This document shows, piece after piece, positions 16,933 through 25,100 of a stretch of DNA of 64,000 nucleotides (its first letter is position 1; each line of letters starts with the position of its first letter). The DNA is from Chitinophaga fulva (lineage in GTDB: Bacteria > Bacteroidota > Bacteroidia > Chitinophagales > Chitinophagaceae), in contig NZ_JABBGC010000001.1 in the NCBI RefSeq assembly GCF_012927205.1, forward strand, positions 1,550,001-1,614,000, read 5' to 3'. The notes below the pieces were generated by a model. That model was not told where the DNA came from and ran no database searches. It saw nothing but the letters and a program-made list of their open reading frames with translations. Both the position numbers and the translations under genes were made by a program.

Positions 16933-17056
16933 CGGAGATCATATTCTGATATAAAATGAGATAGCCCGGAATCTATTTCCGGGCTATCTCATTTTATACA
17001 GTAATTATTTATAATAACATGATCTCCGCTAATCAGGAGAATCAGTGTTAATCATG
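16905..17056. repeat. Palindromic repeat element with 38-bp perfect arms
   Basis: Left arm 16905-16942 and right arm 17019-17056 are exact reverse complements over 38 bp. Between them sits a second palindrome (16950-16998). The right arm reads ATGATCTCCGCTAATCAGGA then GAATCAGTGTTAATCATG. The core ATCAGGAGAATCAGT is shared with the element at 18892-19043. The left arm covers the last ten codons and stop of rsmE; the right arm ends 4 bp before the terC stop. Confidence 0.95.
16950..16998. terminator. Bidirectional terminator hairpin between rsmE and terC
   Basis: Perfect 21-bp stem (core GAGATAGCCCGGA / TCCGGGCTATCTC) with a 7-nt loop. The outer part is A/T-rich so that either strand ends in ATTTTAT. 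The genes converge here. Confidence 0.8.
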
Positions 17057-17060
17057 GCCA

Positions 17061-17828
17061 TCATAGTTTGGGTTCTTTTAGTTCCACCGGCTTGCCGTGG
17101 CCTTTCCGCACGCGCATATTCAGCATTTCCACTCCAAAGGAGAAGGCCATGGCAAAGTAGACATAGTTCTTCAGGTGAAGGTCATGTGCTTTCTGAGCGT
17201 CCCAGCCTTCTACAATAAGGATGGCGCCTACCATGACGAGGAAGGAAAGGGCCAGCATTTTGAGGGTGGGATGTTTGTGGATAAAGTCACTGATGCGGGG
17301 CGCAAACAGGAACATGACGATCATGGCAATCACCACGGCGATGATCATGATGGGCACTTGTTTGGCCAGTCCTACCGCGGTGATGATACTGTCGAAGGAG
17401 AACACCGTATCGATGACGATGATCTGGCCTACTACGTTGATCATGGAGACAGCGGGCTTGTTGCCGTTTACGGTTTGACCGGCAGTTTCTTCCTCGCCTT
17501 CCAGTTTGTGGTGGATTTCGAGGGTGGTTTTGATGAGCAGGAAAAGGCCACCACCGAGCATGATGAGGTCGCGCAGGCTGAAACCGTGGCTGCCGATGTG
17601 GAACAGCGGGTTCACGGCCCTTACGATGTAGCCGATGCAAAGGAGGAGGATAATGCGTACAGCGATGCCGGTGAACATCCAGATGCGGCGGGCCGCAGGG
17701 CGTTTCTCTGGTGGCAGGCGGTTCATGACAATGGAAACGAAGATCACATTGTCGATGCCCAGTACCACTTCCATGAGTACCAGCGTCAAAAGGCTGATGA
17801 TCGATTCAGCCGTCAGAAATTGTTCCAT
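17061..17828 (-). CDS. TerC family integral membrane protein
   Basis: 255 residues with about seven hydrophobic segments. The TerC signatures are present: 'LMEVVLGIDNVIFVSIVMNRLPPEKRPAARRIWM' (acidic Glu20 and Asp26 in the first helix) and the matching 'GQIIVIDTVFSFDSIITAVGLAK' in the fourth, which form the conserved acidic pair in the membrane. Family members are linked to manganese export or metallation of exported proteins and to tellurite resistance; this stand-alone copy without other ter genes fits a metal exporter. It starts 24 bp after the pyrD stop on the same strand, so the two are probably cotranscribed. Confidence 0.9.
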   Translation of the reverse strand: MEQFLTAESIISLLTLVLMEVVLGIDNVIFVSIVMNRLPPEKRPAARRIWMFTGIAVRIILLLCIGYIVRAVNPLFHIGSHGFSLRDLIMLGGGLFLLIKTTLEIHHKLEGEEETAGQTVNGNKPAVSMINVVGQIIVIDTVFSFDSIITAVGLAKQVPIMIIAVVIAMIVMFLFAPRISDFIHKHPTLKMLALSFLVMVGAILIVEGWDAQKAHDLHLKNYVYFAMAFSFGVEMLNMRVRKGHGKPVELKEPKL

Positions 17829-17852
17829 ATAGGTTGTAATTGAGATGCTGCC

Positions 17853-18878
17853 TTATTTACGCAGGCCTGCACATATCTTCTTCACGATGGTAGGGCCTTC
17901 GTAGATGAAGCCGGTGTATACCTGTACCAGGGAGGCGCCGGCATCCAGTTTTTCCTGTGCATCGGCCGCGGTGAAAATACCGCCGGCGGCGATGATAGGA
18001 ATTTTGCCCTGGCTATGCTGATGTATATATTTAATAACGGCGGTAGCTTTTTCCTTTACCGGAAGCCCGCTAAGCCCGCCTGCACCTATTTCCGCGATGG
18101 TGGCCGCCGGAGTGGCCAGTCCTTCCCGGCTGATGGTGGTATTGGTAGCCACAATGCCTGCCAGTTTGGTTTCCTGTACAATCTCGATAATATCGTCCAG
18201 CTGTTCGTTGGTCAGGTCCGGTGCTATCTTTAACAGGATTGGTTTAGGTTTCAGCTTTTGGGCGTTGAGCAGTTGCAGGTGATGCAGCAGCTGTTTCAGC
18301 GGTTCTTTCTCCTGTAATGCCCGCAGGTTGGGGGTATTGGGAGAGCTGACATTTACCACGAAGTAGTCGGCCACGTCATAGAGTGCATGGAAACATTTTT
18401 CGTAGTCGCTTACGGCTTCTTCGTTGGGGGTATTTTTATTTTTACCGATGTTGCCACCGACAATAATATTTGATTTTTTGTGGCGCAATCTTTTTGCGGC
18501 AGCGGCAGCGCCTTCATTATTAAAGCCCATGCGGTTGATCAGGGCCTGGTCTGCCGGGAGTCGGAAAAGACGGGGCTGGTCGTTGCCTGGTTGTGCCAAT
18601 GGGGTCACCGTACCGATTTCCACAAAGCCGAATCCAAGGCAGGCCAGTTCATCGATGTATTTGGCATCTTTATCGAATCCGGCGGCTAGTCCTACCGGAT
18701 TGGAAAAACGAAGGCCAAACAGTTCCCTTTCCAGTCCTTTCGTTTTAACATCACAAAAGGCCCGCAGTACATTTTTGCCAAAAGGGAGCGCATAAATTGT
18801 TTTCATTCCACGCATCACAGTGTGGTGGATCTTTTCCGGCTGAGCGCGGAAGAGCAGTTTTTTGATTAGTTGATACAT
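17853..18878 (-). CDS. pyrD: Dihydroorotate dehydrogenase (quinone), class 2
   Basis: 341 residues. The N-terminal amphipathic helix '[26 protein letters not shown]' is the membrane-binding extension of class 2 enzymes. '[46 protein letters not shown]' and '[11 protein letters not shown]' bind FMN; the catalytic Ser lies in '[19 protein letters not shown]'; '[16 protein letters not shown]', '[13 protein letters not shown]', '[14 protein letters not shown]' and '[13 protein letters not shown]' complete the barrel. It oxidises dihydroorotate to orotate and passes electrons to menaquinone in pyrimidine synthesis. The -7 box lies 8 bp before the ATG, at the end of a long palindrome shared with the divergent sigma-factor gene. 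Confidence 0.97.
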   Translation of the reverse strand: MYQLIKKLLFRAQPEKIHHTVMRGMKTIYALPFGKNVLRAFCDVKTKGLERELFGLRFSNPVGLAAGFDKDAKYIDELACLGFGFVEIGTVTPLAQPGNDQPRLFRLPADQALINRMGFNNEGAAAAAKRLRHKKSNIIVGGNIGKNKNTPNEEAVSDYEKCFHALYDVADYFVVNVSSPNTPNLRALQEKEPLKQLLHHLQLLNAQKLKPKPILLKIAPDLTNEQLDDIIEIVQETKLAGIVATNTTISREGLATPAATIAEIGAGGLSGLPVKEKATAVIKYIHQHSQGKIPIIAAGGIFTAADAQEKLDAGASLVQVYTGFIYEGPTIVKKICAGLRK

Positions 18879-18886
18879 TGCGGGGT

Positions 18887-18894
18887 CAAAGATA
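18887..18894 (-). promoter_or_regulatory. -7 promoter box of pyrD
   Basis: On the minus strand TATCTTTG, an exact TAnnTTTG, lies 8 nt before the pyrD ATG and overlaps the outer end of the left palindrome arm. It mirrors the -7 box of the divergent ECF sigma gene. Confidence 0.55.
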
Positions 18895-19043
18895 ACTATG
18901 ATTTACATGATTTCTACTGATTCACCTGATACACGTAGTATTATATCTTCCGAAAATCTTTTTTAAAAAATATAACAAAAAATTGGCATAATTCATATTC
19001 ACTCATCAGGAGAATCAGTAGAAATCATGTAAATCATAGTTAT
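18892..19043. repeat. Palindromic repeat element with 39-bp arms and outward promoters
   Basis: Left arm 18892-18930 and right arm 19005-19043 are reverse complements with one mismatch in 39. The right arm reads ATCAGGAGAATCAGTAGAAA then TCATGTAAATCATAGTTAT. Each arm runs outward into a -7 box (TATCTTTG toward pyrD, TATATTTG toward the sigma gene). The 74-bp centre is AT-rich. The core ATCAGGAGAATCAGT matches the element at 16905-17056. Confidence 0.93.
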
Positions 19044-19048
19044 ATTTG
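19041..19048 (+). promoter_or_regulatory. -7 promoter box of the ECF sigma gene
   Basis: Exact TATATTTG starting within the last 3 bp of the palindrome arm, 9 nt before the ATG at 19058. The predicted leader is only a few nucleotides. Confidence 0.55.
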
Positions 19049-19057
19049 TGCCTCATC

Positions 19058-19576
19058 ATGTTGGAACTCCAGTCATTCGAATCATTGTTCCGGGAAAATC
19101 ATGCGCAATGCGTCGCCTTTGCCACACACTACATGGGGGATTCCCATGCGGCGGAGGAAGTCGTACAGCAAGTGTTTTTAAGGCTCTGGGAAAAGCGGGA
19201 TAGCATCACTATTACCGGGCCGGTAAAAGCGTACTTGTTTTCCGCCATCCGGAATACGGCGATCAGCCAGTGGCGCAAGGAAACAGTGAGAGCGGACAGG
19301 GAAACGCATTACAGCACTATACGGGACACTGCCACAGAGGCCACTGACCAGGCCCGTGAACTGGAGCGGTTGTACCAGCAGGCGTTGGACAGGCTGCCGG
19401 AAAGATGCCGGGAGGTATTTGTCCTGAGCCGTCAGCAACAGATGAAATATGCCGAAATTGCGGCTACTCTTGATATTTCGGTAAAGACAGTCGAGAACCA
19501 TATGGGTAAGGCCCTTCGTATCCTGCACCAGGAGTTGAAGGAATACCTGCCTTTGTTAACTGGATTTTTATTTTAA
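19058..19576 (+). CDS. RNA polymerase ECF sigma factor (Bacteroidota FecI-like)
   Basis: 172 residues from the ATG at 19058; an in-frame TTG at 19046 lies inside the -7 box and is rejected. Region 2: 'FESLFRENHAQCVAFATHYMGDSHAAEEVVQQVFLRLWEKRDSI' and 'VKAYLFSAIRNTAISQWRKE'. Region 4: 'LDRLPERCREVFVLSRQQQMKYAEIAATLDISVKTVENHMGKALRIL'. It is the cytoplasmic sigma factor of a cell-surface signalling system; the following FecR and TonB receptor genes are its expected anti-sigma and sensor. Typically, ligand at the receptor releases the sigma factor, which then transcribes the receptor operon. Confidence 0.95.
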   Translation: MLELQSFESLFRENHAQCVAFATHYMGDSHAAEEVVQQVFLRLWEKRDSITITGPVKAYLFSAIRNTAISQWRKETVRADRETHYSTIRDTATEATDQARELERLYQQALDRLPERCREVFVLSRQQQMKYAEIAATLDISVKTVENHMGKALRILHQELKEYLPLLTGFLF

Positions 19577-19675
19577 AAATTATAGGGGACGCATAGGGGA
19601 AACATAATTTTCCATGCGTCTACTTTTATGGACATCCGCGATAGCGGGACATGATAAAAAAACGTACAACTGCGC

Positions 19676-20671
19676 ATGACATCAACCTATTTTGATGAGG
19701 CTCTGTATACCTTGCTTTGCAAGTATCTGCTGAATGAAGCAGATACAGAAGAGCGTGCCTGGGTAGAAGCCTGGTTGCAGGAAGATACCGGTAATGCCAA
19801 ACTATTGGCTTCGTTGGGTAAAGTACTGCAAACTGCTGCCGATCAGGCGGTAACAGTGCCAGTGAAGACAGACCAGTCCTGGCAGCAGTTGTATGCGAAA
19901 ATGAATGTGACGCCTGCGGAGGCGCCATCTGTGAAGGAACCGGAACCAGTAACGCCAGTGCGTAAATCGGGTTATATTTATACCCTGCTGAAAGTGGCAG
20001 CGGTATTATTAATAGCCCTGGGCGCCGGATGGTGGTTCCTGACCAGTAAAAAACCAGTCACCGTTTTCGCGGGGCCTGCCACAGCTCAGCTGCCTGACGG
20101 CAGCAGTGTTCAGCTGATGGGGGATTCCAGACTGGAACTGGCCAAAGACTATAATAACAGCAACCGGACTGTCAGTCTGCAGGGTGTGGCCACCTTCGAT
20201 GTGGCCGGTAGTGCAGGCCAGCCGTTTGTAGTATTGCTGGGGCATACAGAAGTAAAGGTACTGGGTACCCGCTTTACGATACACTATGTGCCCGGCCAAA
20301 AAGCAGTTTCTGTACATGTGGCCAGTGGTAAAGTAATGGTGATTGATCATGACAACGCAGACAGCGTGGTGCTTACACAAGGCATGCTGCTGCGGAATGA
20401 CAGTCTCCGTCCGGCTTTCCGCGTCGCCACACATGTTGCTGATATAGAGAAAAAATCGCTTGCTTTTCATGATACCCCGCTGGAGGAAGTACTGCAAACC
20501 ATCACGGAAGTGTATGACGTAAAAGTGGAACTGGAAAATACTTCCTTGTTGAAACTGACCGTCAGCACCAACTTTAATGGTGAAAGTATCGAAGATGTGA
20601 TGAATGCATTGGCTATGACGCTCAATGCTTCGTGGGAGAAAACAGGTGACAGACATTATAAATTGAAGTAG
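19676..20671 (+). CDS. FecR-family anti-sigma factor
   Basis: 331 residues. The cytoplasmic part (~1-99) carries the sigma-binding helices ('FDEALYTLLCKYLLNEADTEERAWVEAWLQ'), a single transmembrane helix spans ~100-122 (IYTLLKVAAVLLIALGAGWWF), and the periplasmic part has the FecR domain ('TAQLPDGSSVQLMGDSRLELAKDY', 'RTVSLQGVATFDVAG', 'EVKVLGTRFTIHYV') followed by a DUF4974-type end ('LEEVLQTITEVYDVKVELENTSLLKLTVSTNFNGESIEDVMNALAMTLNA'). The latter resembles an STN module and is thought to touch the receptor's STN domain. It lies 99 bp after the sigma gene; a GACGCAT/ATGCGTC hairpin sits in the gap. Confidence 0.94.
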   Translation: MTSTYFDEALYTLLCKYLLNEADTEERAWVEAWLQEDTGNAKLLASLGKVLQTAADQAVTVPVKTDQSWQQLYAKMNVTPAEAPSVKEPEPVTPVRKSGYIYTLLKVAAVLLIALGAGWWFLTSKKPVTVFAGPATAQLPDGSSVQLMGDSRLELAKDYNNSNRTVSLQGVATFDVAGSAGQPFVVLLGHTEVKVLGTRFTIHYVPGQKAVSVHVASGKVMVIDHDNADSVVLTQGMLLRNDSLRPAFRVATHVADIEKKSLAFHDTPLEEVLQTITEVYDVKVELENTSLLKLTVSTNFNGESIEDVMNALAMTLNASWEKTGDRHYKLK

Positions 20672-20798
20672 GCACCACCTATGGTTTTTAGCGAACTTGC
20701 CGGGAGACTTTCTGTAGCGGCTCTCCCTGTGGGTTCGCTATTCAGCATTGTTAGTGGTGTTCTCCAATATCCCGATAACAAAGTCATTCATTAAAATT

Positions 20799-23447
20799 AT
20801 GTCGTTAGCCGGCAAACTGCTGACGGGGATCATATGTTTGTTTTTATGTTTCCCGTTAAAAGTTTCAGGGTGGGATTGGCAAACAAGAGTCACAGTGGTA
20901 GTAAAGGACCAGCCTCTGAGGGTGGTGTGTGAAATATTGGAGAAAGGATACGGCATCCATTTTTCATATAGCAGGGAACTTGTAGACTTGTCCCGTAAAG
21001 TTACGGTCACAGCATATCAACAGCGGCTCAAAAGCCTGCTGGAGGAACTCTTTGCGCCTGATGATATCCGTTTTACCCGTGTTGGTGACCAGCTGGTATT
21101 GCAACAGGTGAAACGTACCACCCGCACCATCAGCGGATATGTACAGGATGCCGTCAGCGGCGAAAAACTACCTGGTGCCACCATCTATGCCCCCATACTC
21201 AAACAAGGCACTACCACCAATCAATATGGTTTTTTCAGCTTAACTACCGTAAAAGACACCAACAGCCTGATTATATCTTATGTGGGCTACGAGCCGGCAT
21301 TACTGCCGGTAGATGGACAGGCCAACAGGATATTGCTGGTGCCGCTGCAACCATTGGCCAGTTTACAGGAAGTGGTGGTAAGCGGTACCGATAAAACCAG
21401 GATACAGGACCAGACCCAGATGAGCAAGGTACACCTGCCACTGGCAGCGGTACAGTCTATGCCTAAGTTGCTCGGAGAAGCAGACGTGATGCGTACCCTG
21501 CAATCTATGCCCGGTGTGGGAGGTGGTATGGATGGCGCCGGCGGCCTGCATGTAAGAGGCGGCAGCCCCGACCAAAACCTCATCCTCATGGATGGTACGC
21601 CGGTATTCAATTTCTCGCATTTCTTCGGGGTGTATTCCCTGCTCAACGCGGAAGTGGTGAAGTCGGCAGATCTTTATAAAGGCGCTTTCCCTGCCCGTTT
21701 CGGCGGACGACTGTCATCCGTAGTGGATATTTCACTGAAAGATGGAGATATGCGCCATTATCATGGAGACGTAGCTATCGGGATGATCTCTGCCAAGTTC
21801 AATGTGGAAGGACCGATCGTAAAAGACAAGACATCTTTTATCGTTTCTGCCCGCCGCTCTTATCCCGACCTGTTATATAATGCTACGCTAAAGACTGACG
21901 GGGAGCTTGGAAGGGGAGGTGCCTTTTATGCTTATTTCTATGATGTGAACGCCAAAATCAATCATATTTTTTCACCGAAAGACAGGATTTATCTCAGCCT
22001 GTATAAGGGAGAAGACAACCTGCTGATCAAATCGGTGCCGGACAGCATTGTTCCGGACGCCAGCGGGCGTGCCGCAGAGAGCAGCCGTTTTCAGCTGGGA
22101 TGGGGCAATACCATCGGTGGACTGCGCTGGAACCATATTTACAATACCCGTCTTTTTTCCAACGTCAGCCTTAATTATTCCCAGTATGCTTTCCGGACGG
22201 AATATGAATTTAAATATAAGATGCCTGCCACCGGACAGGCCTCTGATCTGTACGGGAAATATTTTTCGCGGATGAAGAACATCGGGCTGAAAGCAGATTT
22301 TGATTTCCGCCCAAGACCCAGTCACGCGGTCCGTTTCGGGGGGGCTGTCATTGCTCATTATTTCAGACCTGGCCTGATGAACCTTTCTGACAAAGGTTCT
22401 ACCCCAGTGATACCATTGGATACCGCTAAAAACTGGTTGAATATACGGGGAACCGAAATGTTGTTATACCTGGAAGACGACTGGCGCCTGAGAGAGAACC
22501 TGTATGCCAATCTGGGTGTACATGCATCCGGATTTGTGGTGGAAGGCCGTTTTTATCAGTCCCTGCAGCCAAGGTTGGGATTGCGGTATATGTTGCCGCG
22601 CAACTGGGCGGTGAAGGCCTCCTATACGCATATGAACCAGTATATTCACCTGTTGTCCAGCGCTGGAACCTCCCTGCCAACGGATATCTGGGTACCCTCT
22701 ACCCAACGGGTGGCGCCCATGCTTTCACGCCAGGTGGCAGCAGGGATTGCAAAAACCAGTACCAACAATGCATTTGAATTCACGCTGGAAGGATATTACA
22801 AGACCATGTATAACATGATCGAGTATTCGAATAATAGTGCAATGATCACGCAGCCACTGGAACGGTGGGATGAGAACGTGGTGATCGGGAAGGGCTGGAG
22901 TTATGGTGGAGAGGCGATGATAAAAAAACAAAAAGGTACCACCACCGGATGGATTGGTTACACCCTGGCATGGAGCACACGGCAATTCCCGGAGATTAAC
23001 AATGGCCGCATTTTCCCTTACAAATATGATCACCGGCATGACGTGGAAATAGTGCTGACACAACAAATCGGCAAACACTGGGAGGCGTCGGCTTCCTGGC
23101 ACTATACCACCGGTGCACCGCTTACCCTGCCGGTAGCCAGCTACCATGGCGTAGGCACTGCGTCTCCCTGGGACCCGGGCAGCGGTGTGGATGTAGGTAT
23201 TGACCGGTACGACGGCCGCTACAACTACCGGGCAGCTGATGTACACCGGTTGGACATGGGGATCACTTACTCCAAACAGAAAAAACGCTGGCGCAAAAGC
23301 TGGAACCTGAGCGTATATAACGTGTATAATCAGAAGAATCCGTTCCTGTATTACATGAAACGGGATGAAGATGAAAAACAGCGTTACCTGTCGAAGGTAA
23401 CGGTGATGCCTATTCTTCCCAGCATTACCTATTCGATCAAGTTTTAA
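20799..23447 (+). CDS. TonB-dependent receptor with STN signalling domain
   Basis: 882 residues from the ATG at 20799; the frame extends to a TTG at 20748, but only this start exposes a normal signal peptide (MSLAGKLLTGIICLFLCFPLKVSG). In order: an STN domain (~30-102, 'VTVVVKDQPLRVVCEILEKGYGIHFSYS'), a carboxypeptidase-regulatory-like domain (~110-190, 'SGYVQDAVSGEKLPGATIY'), a plug ('LQSMPGVGGGMDGAGGLHVRGGSPDQNLILMDGTPVF') and a beta-barrel ending in '...SITYSIKF'. It is not a SusC; the DUF4249 partner and the preceding sigma/FecR pair mark it as a transducing receptor. The substrate is unknown; siderophore- or peptide-like compounds are possibilities. Confidence 0.94.
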   Translation: MSLAGKLLTGIICLFLCFPLKVSGWDWQTRVTVVVKDQPLRVVCEILEKGYGIHFSYSRELVDLSRKVTVTAYQQRLKSLLEELFAPDDIRFTRVGDQLVLQQVKRTTRTISGYVQDAVSGEKLPGATIYAPILKQGTTTNQYGFFSLTTVKDTNSLIISYVGYEPALLPVDGQANRILLVPLQPLASLQEVVVSGTDKTRIQDQTQMSKVHLPLAAVQSMPKLLGEADVMRTLQSMPGVGGGMDGAGGLHVRGGSPDQNLILMDGTPVFNFSHFFGVYSLLNAEVVKSADLYKGAFPARFGGRLSSVVDISLKDGDMRHYHGDVAIGMISAKFNVEGPIVKDKTSFIVSARRSYPDLLYNATLKTDGELGRGGAFYAYFYDVNAKINHIFSPKDRIYLSLYKGEDNLLIKSVPDSIVPDASGRAAESSRFQLGWGNTIGGLRWNHIYNTRLFSNVSLNYSQYAFRTEYEFKYKMPATGQASDLYGKYFSRMKNIGLKADFDFRPRPSHAVRFGGAVIAHYFRPGLMNLSDKGSTPVIPLDTAKNWLNIRGTEMLLYLEDDWRLRENLYANLGVHASGFVVEGRFYQSLQPRLGLRYMLPRNWAVKASYTHMNQYIHLLSSAGTSLPTDIWVPSTQRVAPMLSRQVAAGIAKTSTNNAFEFTLEGYYKTMYNMIEYSNNSAMITQPLERWDENVVIGKGWSYGGEAMIKKQKGTTTGWIGYTLAWSTRQFPEINNGRIFPYKYDHRHDVEIVLTQQIGKHWEASASWHYTTGAPLTLPVASYHGVGTASPWDPGSGVDVGIDRYDGRYNYRAADVHRLDMGITYSKQKKRWRKSWNLSVYNVYNQKNPFLYYMKRDEDEKQRYLSKVTVMPILPSITYSIKF

Positions 23448-23457
23448 AACACAGTGT

Positions 23458-24309
23458 ATGAGATCTTTTTTCGTATATGGTATACTGTTATTGACATTGT
23501 TGAGCGCCTGTGAAGAGCGGGTGAATATCCAGCTGAAATATGAAGGCGACAAGATTGTGGTCAACAGTCTGCTGCAGCCGGACAGTGTGGCCTATGTCCG
23601 CATTACACGCAGTGTGCCGGCCAATGTGTACGACGAAAGCGGTTTCGCGGAAATTGGCAATGCGCAGGTTACCCTGTTGCAGAATGGCATAGCCCTGAGT
23701 GCACTGCAACAACAAACCATTAAAGGGCGAACCTACTTCGTGTCCAAAGAAAAAATAGCTAACGGTAACAACTATACGATAAATGTGACGGCAGCCGGAC
23801 TGACGCCCGTCACTGCACAGGACACCCTGCCGCCGGCCCCGGTGGTGTCTGACGGCGCGGCGCGGCGTGGTAGTACTCGGATCGTCTTTACATTAAAAGA
23901 TCGTCCCGGTGCGGCGGACTACTACAAGGTACGTGTATTGGCATATGGCCCCGGTAATCAGCCGGACACGGTACGCAACTTCCGGCTGGACCCTGCCTTC
24001 AACAATAACCTGATTGATGTGATCGCCAATACGCACTATTCCAGCCTGATCATGGATGATACACGCTTTGACGGCAAGACGGTCAACTTCGTGCTGGAAA
24101 CAGAAAATCCTATTAATGCCACCCGCCTGATGGTAGAAATCAGTTCGCTCACCTGCAGTGGCTTTAAATATTTCCGGACAGTAGATGTGCAGATCCGGAA
24201 TGGCGGCGTCCTGATCACAGAACCGTTCACGGTATATACCAATGTGCATAACGGTTATGGCATTGTTGCCGGTATTAATTCCCAAAGGCTGGTGTTCAGC
24301 ACGGAATAA
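23458..24309 (+). CDS. DUF4249 outer membrane lipoprotein, partner of the TonB receptor
   Basis: 283 residues with a lipoprotein signal (MRSFFVYGILLLTLLSAC, Cys18), then 'YEGDKIVVNSLLQPDSVAYVRITRSVPANVYDE', 'AQVTLLQNGIAL', 'GNNYTINVTAAGLTPVTAQDTLP' and the late 'ISSLTCSGFKYFRTVDVQIRNG', the usual DUF4249 course. The domain is confined to Bacteroidota, where it habitually follows an STN-type TonB receptor gene; here the gap is 10 bp. It probably serves as a surface-exposed accessory lipoprotein, as SusD does for SusC, but no molecular function is established. Confidence 0.9.
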   Translation: MRSFFVYGILLLTLLSACEERVNIQLKYEGDKIVVNSLLQPDSVAYVRITRSVPANVYDESGFAEIGNAQVTLLQNGIALSALQQQTIKGRTYFVSKEKIANGNNYTINVTAAGLTPVTAQDTLPPAPVVSDGAARRGSTRIVFTLKDRPGAADYYKVRVLAYGPGNQPDTVRNFRLDPAFNNNLIDVIANTHYSSLIMDDTRFDGKTVNFVLETENPINATRLMVEISSLTCSGFKYFRTVDVQIRNGGVLITEPFTVYTNVHNGYGIVAGINSQRLVFSTE

Positions 24310-24450
24310 AATTTACCCATTGGAATACTGACTGATGTTATGTTGCAGCGGAAAGAAATATAGGTTGCACTACGAACTATTTTATCTCCGGACCATTATA
24401 ATTTTTCCTGATCCGATAAAAGCATTGTCTTTTTATGACGTAGGTTTGCT

Positions 24451-24521
24451 CAACAATAGTTGATATTGTTGCACCCTATGAAACCCCTGCGCCCGCTGTG
24501 TTTACAGCGGGCGCTTTTTTT
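24451..24521 (+). ncRNA. Candidate small RNA or attenuator with strong terminator
   Basis: A -7 box TAGGTTTG (TAnnTTTG) at 24441-24448 is followed by a hairpin CAACAATA/TATTGTTG (24451-24471), a short single-stranded stretch and a perfect 11-bp GC-rich terminator stem GCGCCCGCTGT/ACAGCGGGCGC (24489-24514) with seven T. The unit is about 70 nt and contains no credible ORF. The terminator lies 180 bp after the DUF4249 stop, so it could also be that operon's terminator with no separate RNA. Transcript evidence is needed to decide. Confidence 0.4.
24489..24521 (+). terminator. Strong Rho-independent terminator
   Basis: Perfect 11-bp GC-rich stem, loop GTTT, then TTTTTTT. It ends the candidate small RNA and/or the DUF4249 operon. 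Confidence 0.85.
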
Positions 24522-24764
24522 GCAGGATGCTAAAAGAATGTTAAGGAAACTTTCCTTTTTGCGTAAATCGTTTTCCTGATCCGTCAATACCAGTTGTGTG
24601 CTCCGGTGTATTTTTGATGTAACAAGATGCTTCGGCGTATTTGCTATATACATAATAAAGAAAGGTGTCCGTTGTTTGTAACCTCATTTCAGTAAAGAGT
24701 GATGAATAAGTCCTGACAGCGGCCGGTTCTCCGGTCGCTGGAGGCACTAACCGCAAAATAGCTT

Positions 24765-25100
24765 ATGTGTAATTATCAGACTTTATATCATAGCAGCCAT
24801 GGATATGTAATCCGCTGCCCCCATTGCAAAGGCATTCAGATGGCCTTTGGTACCAGCGTTGTTAACCTGGCCCTGGAAGAGTTTCTTTGTTTCGCTGATA
24901 TGGTGGTCCGTTTATCCGATAACAGTGACCCGCTTTACCAGGAAAATGAGAAAAGTATTTGTCTGCCTTTACCCGCAGATCATGTGATGATGCTGTTAAC
25001 ACCAGCAGAAGTAAATACCCTGGCCAGTATGGTGATGGAGGTGCAGGCATTGCTGGAGGCTTATGCCATCCTGGATGGGGCTTCTCATTCCCAGGGCTGA
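24765..25100 (+). CDS. Small CxxC protein of the Bacteroidota DUF6686 type
   Basis: 111 residues. The N-terminal half contains 'HGYVIRCPHCKGIQMAFGT', a single CxxC followed by a Gln/Phe-Gly-Thr stretch; the rest is helical ('NLALEEFLCFADMVVRL' and 'LTPAEVNTLASMVMEVQALLEAYAIL'). I associate this with small proteins annotated DUF6686, whose function is unknown; the cysteines could bind a metal. The final residues (SQG) and stop codon overlap a 20-bp palindrome (25090-25109), so the C-terminus may be repeat-derived. It is not obviously in an operon with neighbours. Confidence 0.75.
   Translation: MCNYQTLYHSSHGYVIRCPHCKGIQMAFGTSVVNLALEEFLCFADMVVRLSDNSDPLYQENEKSICLPLPADHVMMLLTPAEVNTLASMVMEVQALLEAYAILDGASHSQG

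Larger units (their letters stand above)
24310..24764. other. 455-bp intergenic region with a small RNA candidate
   Basis: No credible protein gene on either strand. The first 130 bp are AT-rich. A candidate promoter plus two-hairpin RNA occupies 24441-24521. A GC-rich hairpin AGCGGCCGG/CCGGTCGCT lies near 24718-24740, 25 bp before the next CDS, and could affect its expression. Confidence 0.5.

Noticed and set aside
24450..24756. Minus-strand ORFs of 67 and 71 residues
   Set aside because: They run through a strong terminator and hairpins and do not look protein-like.
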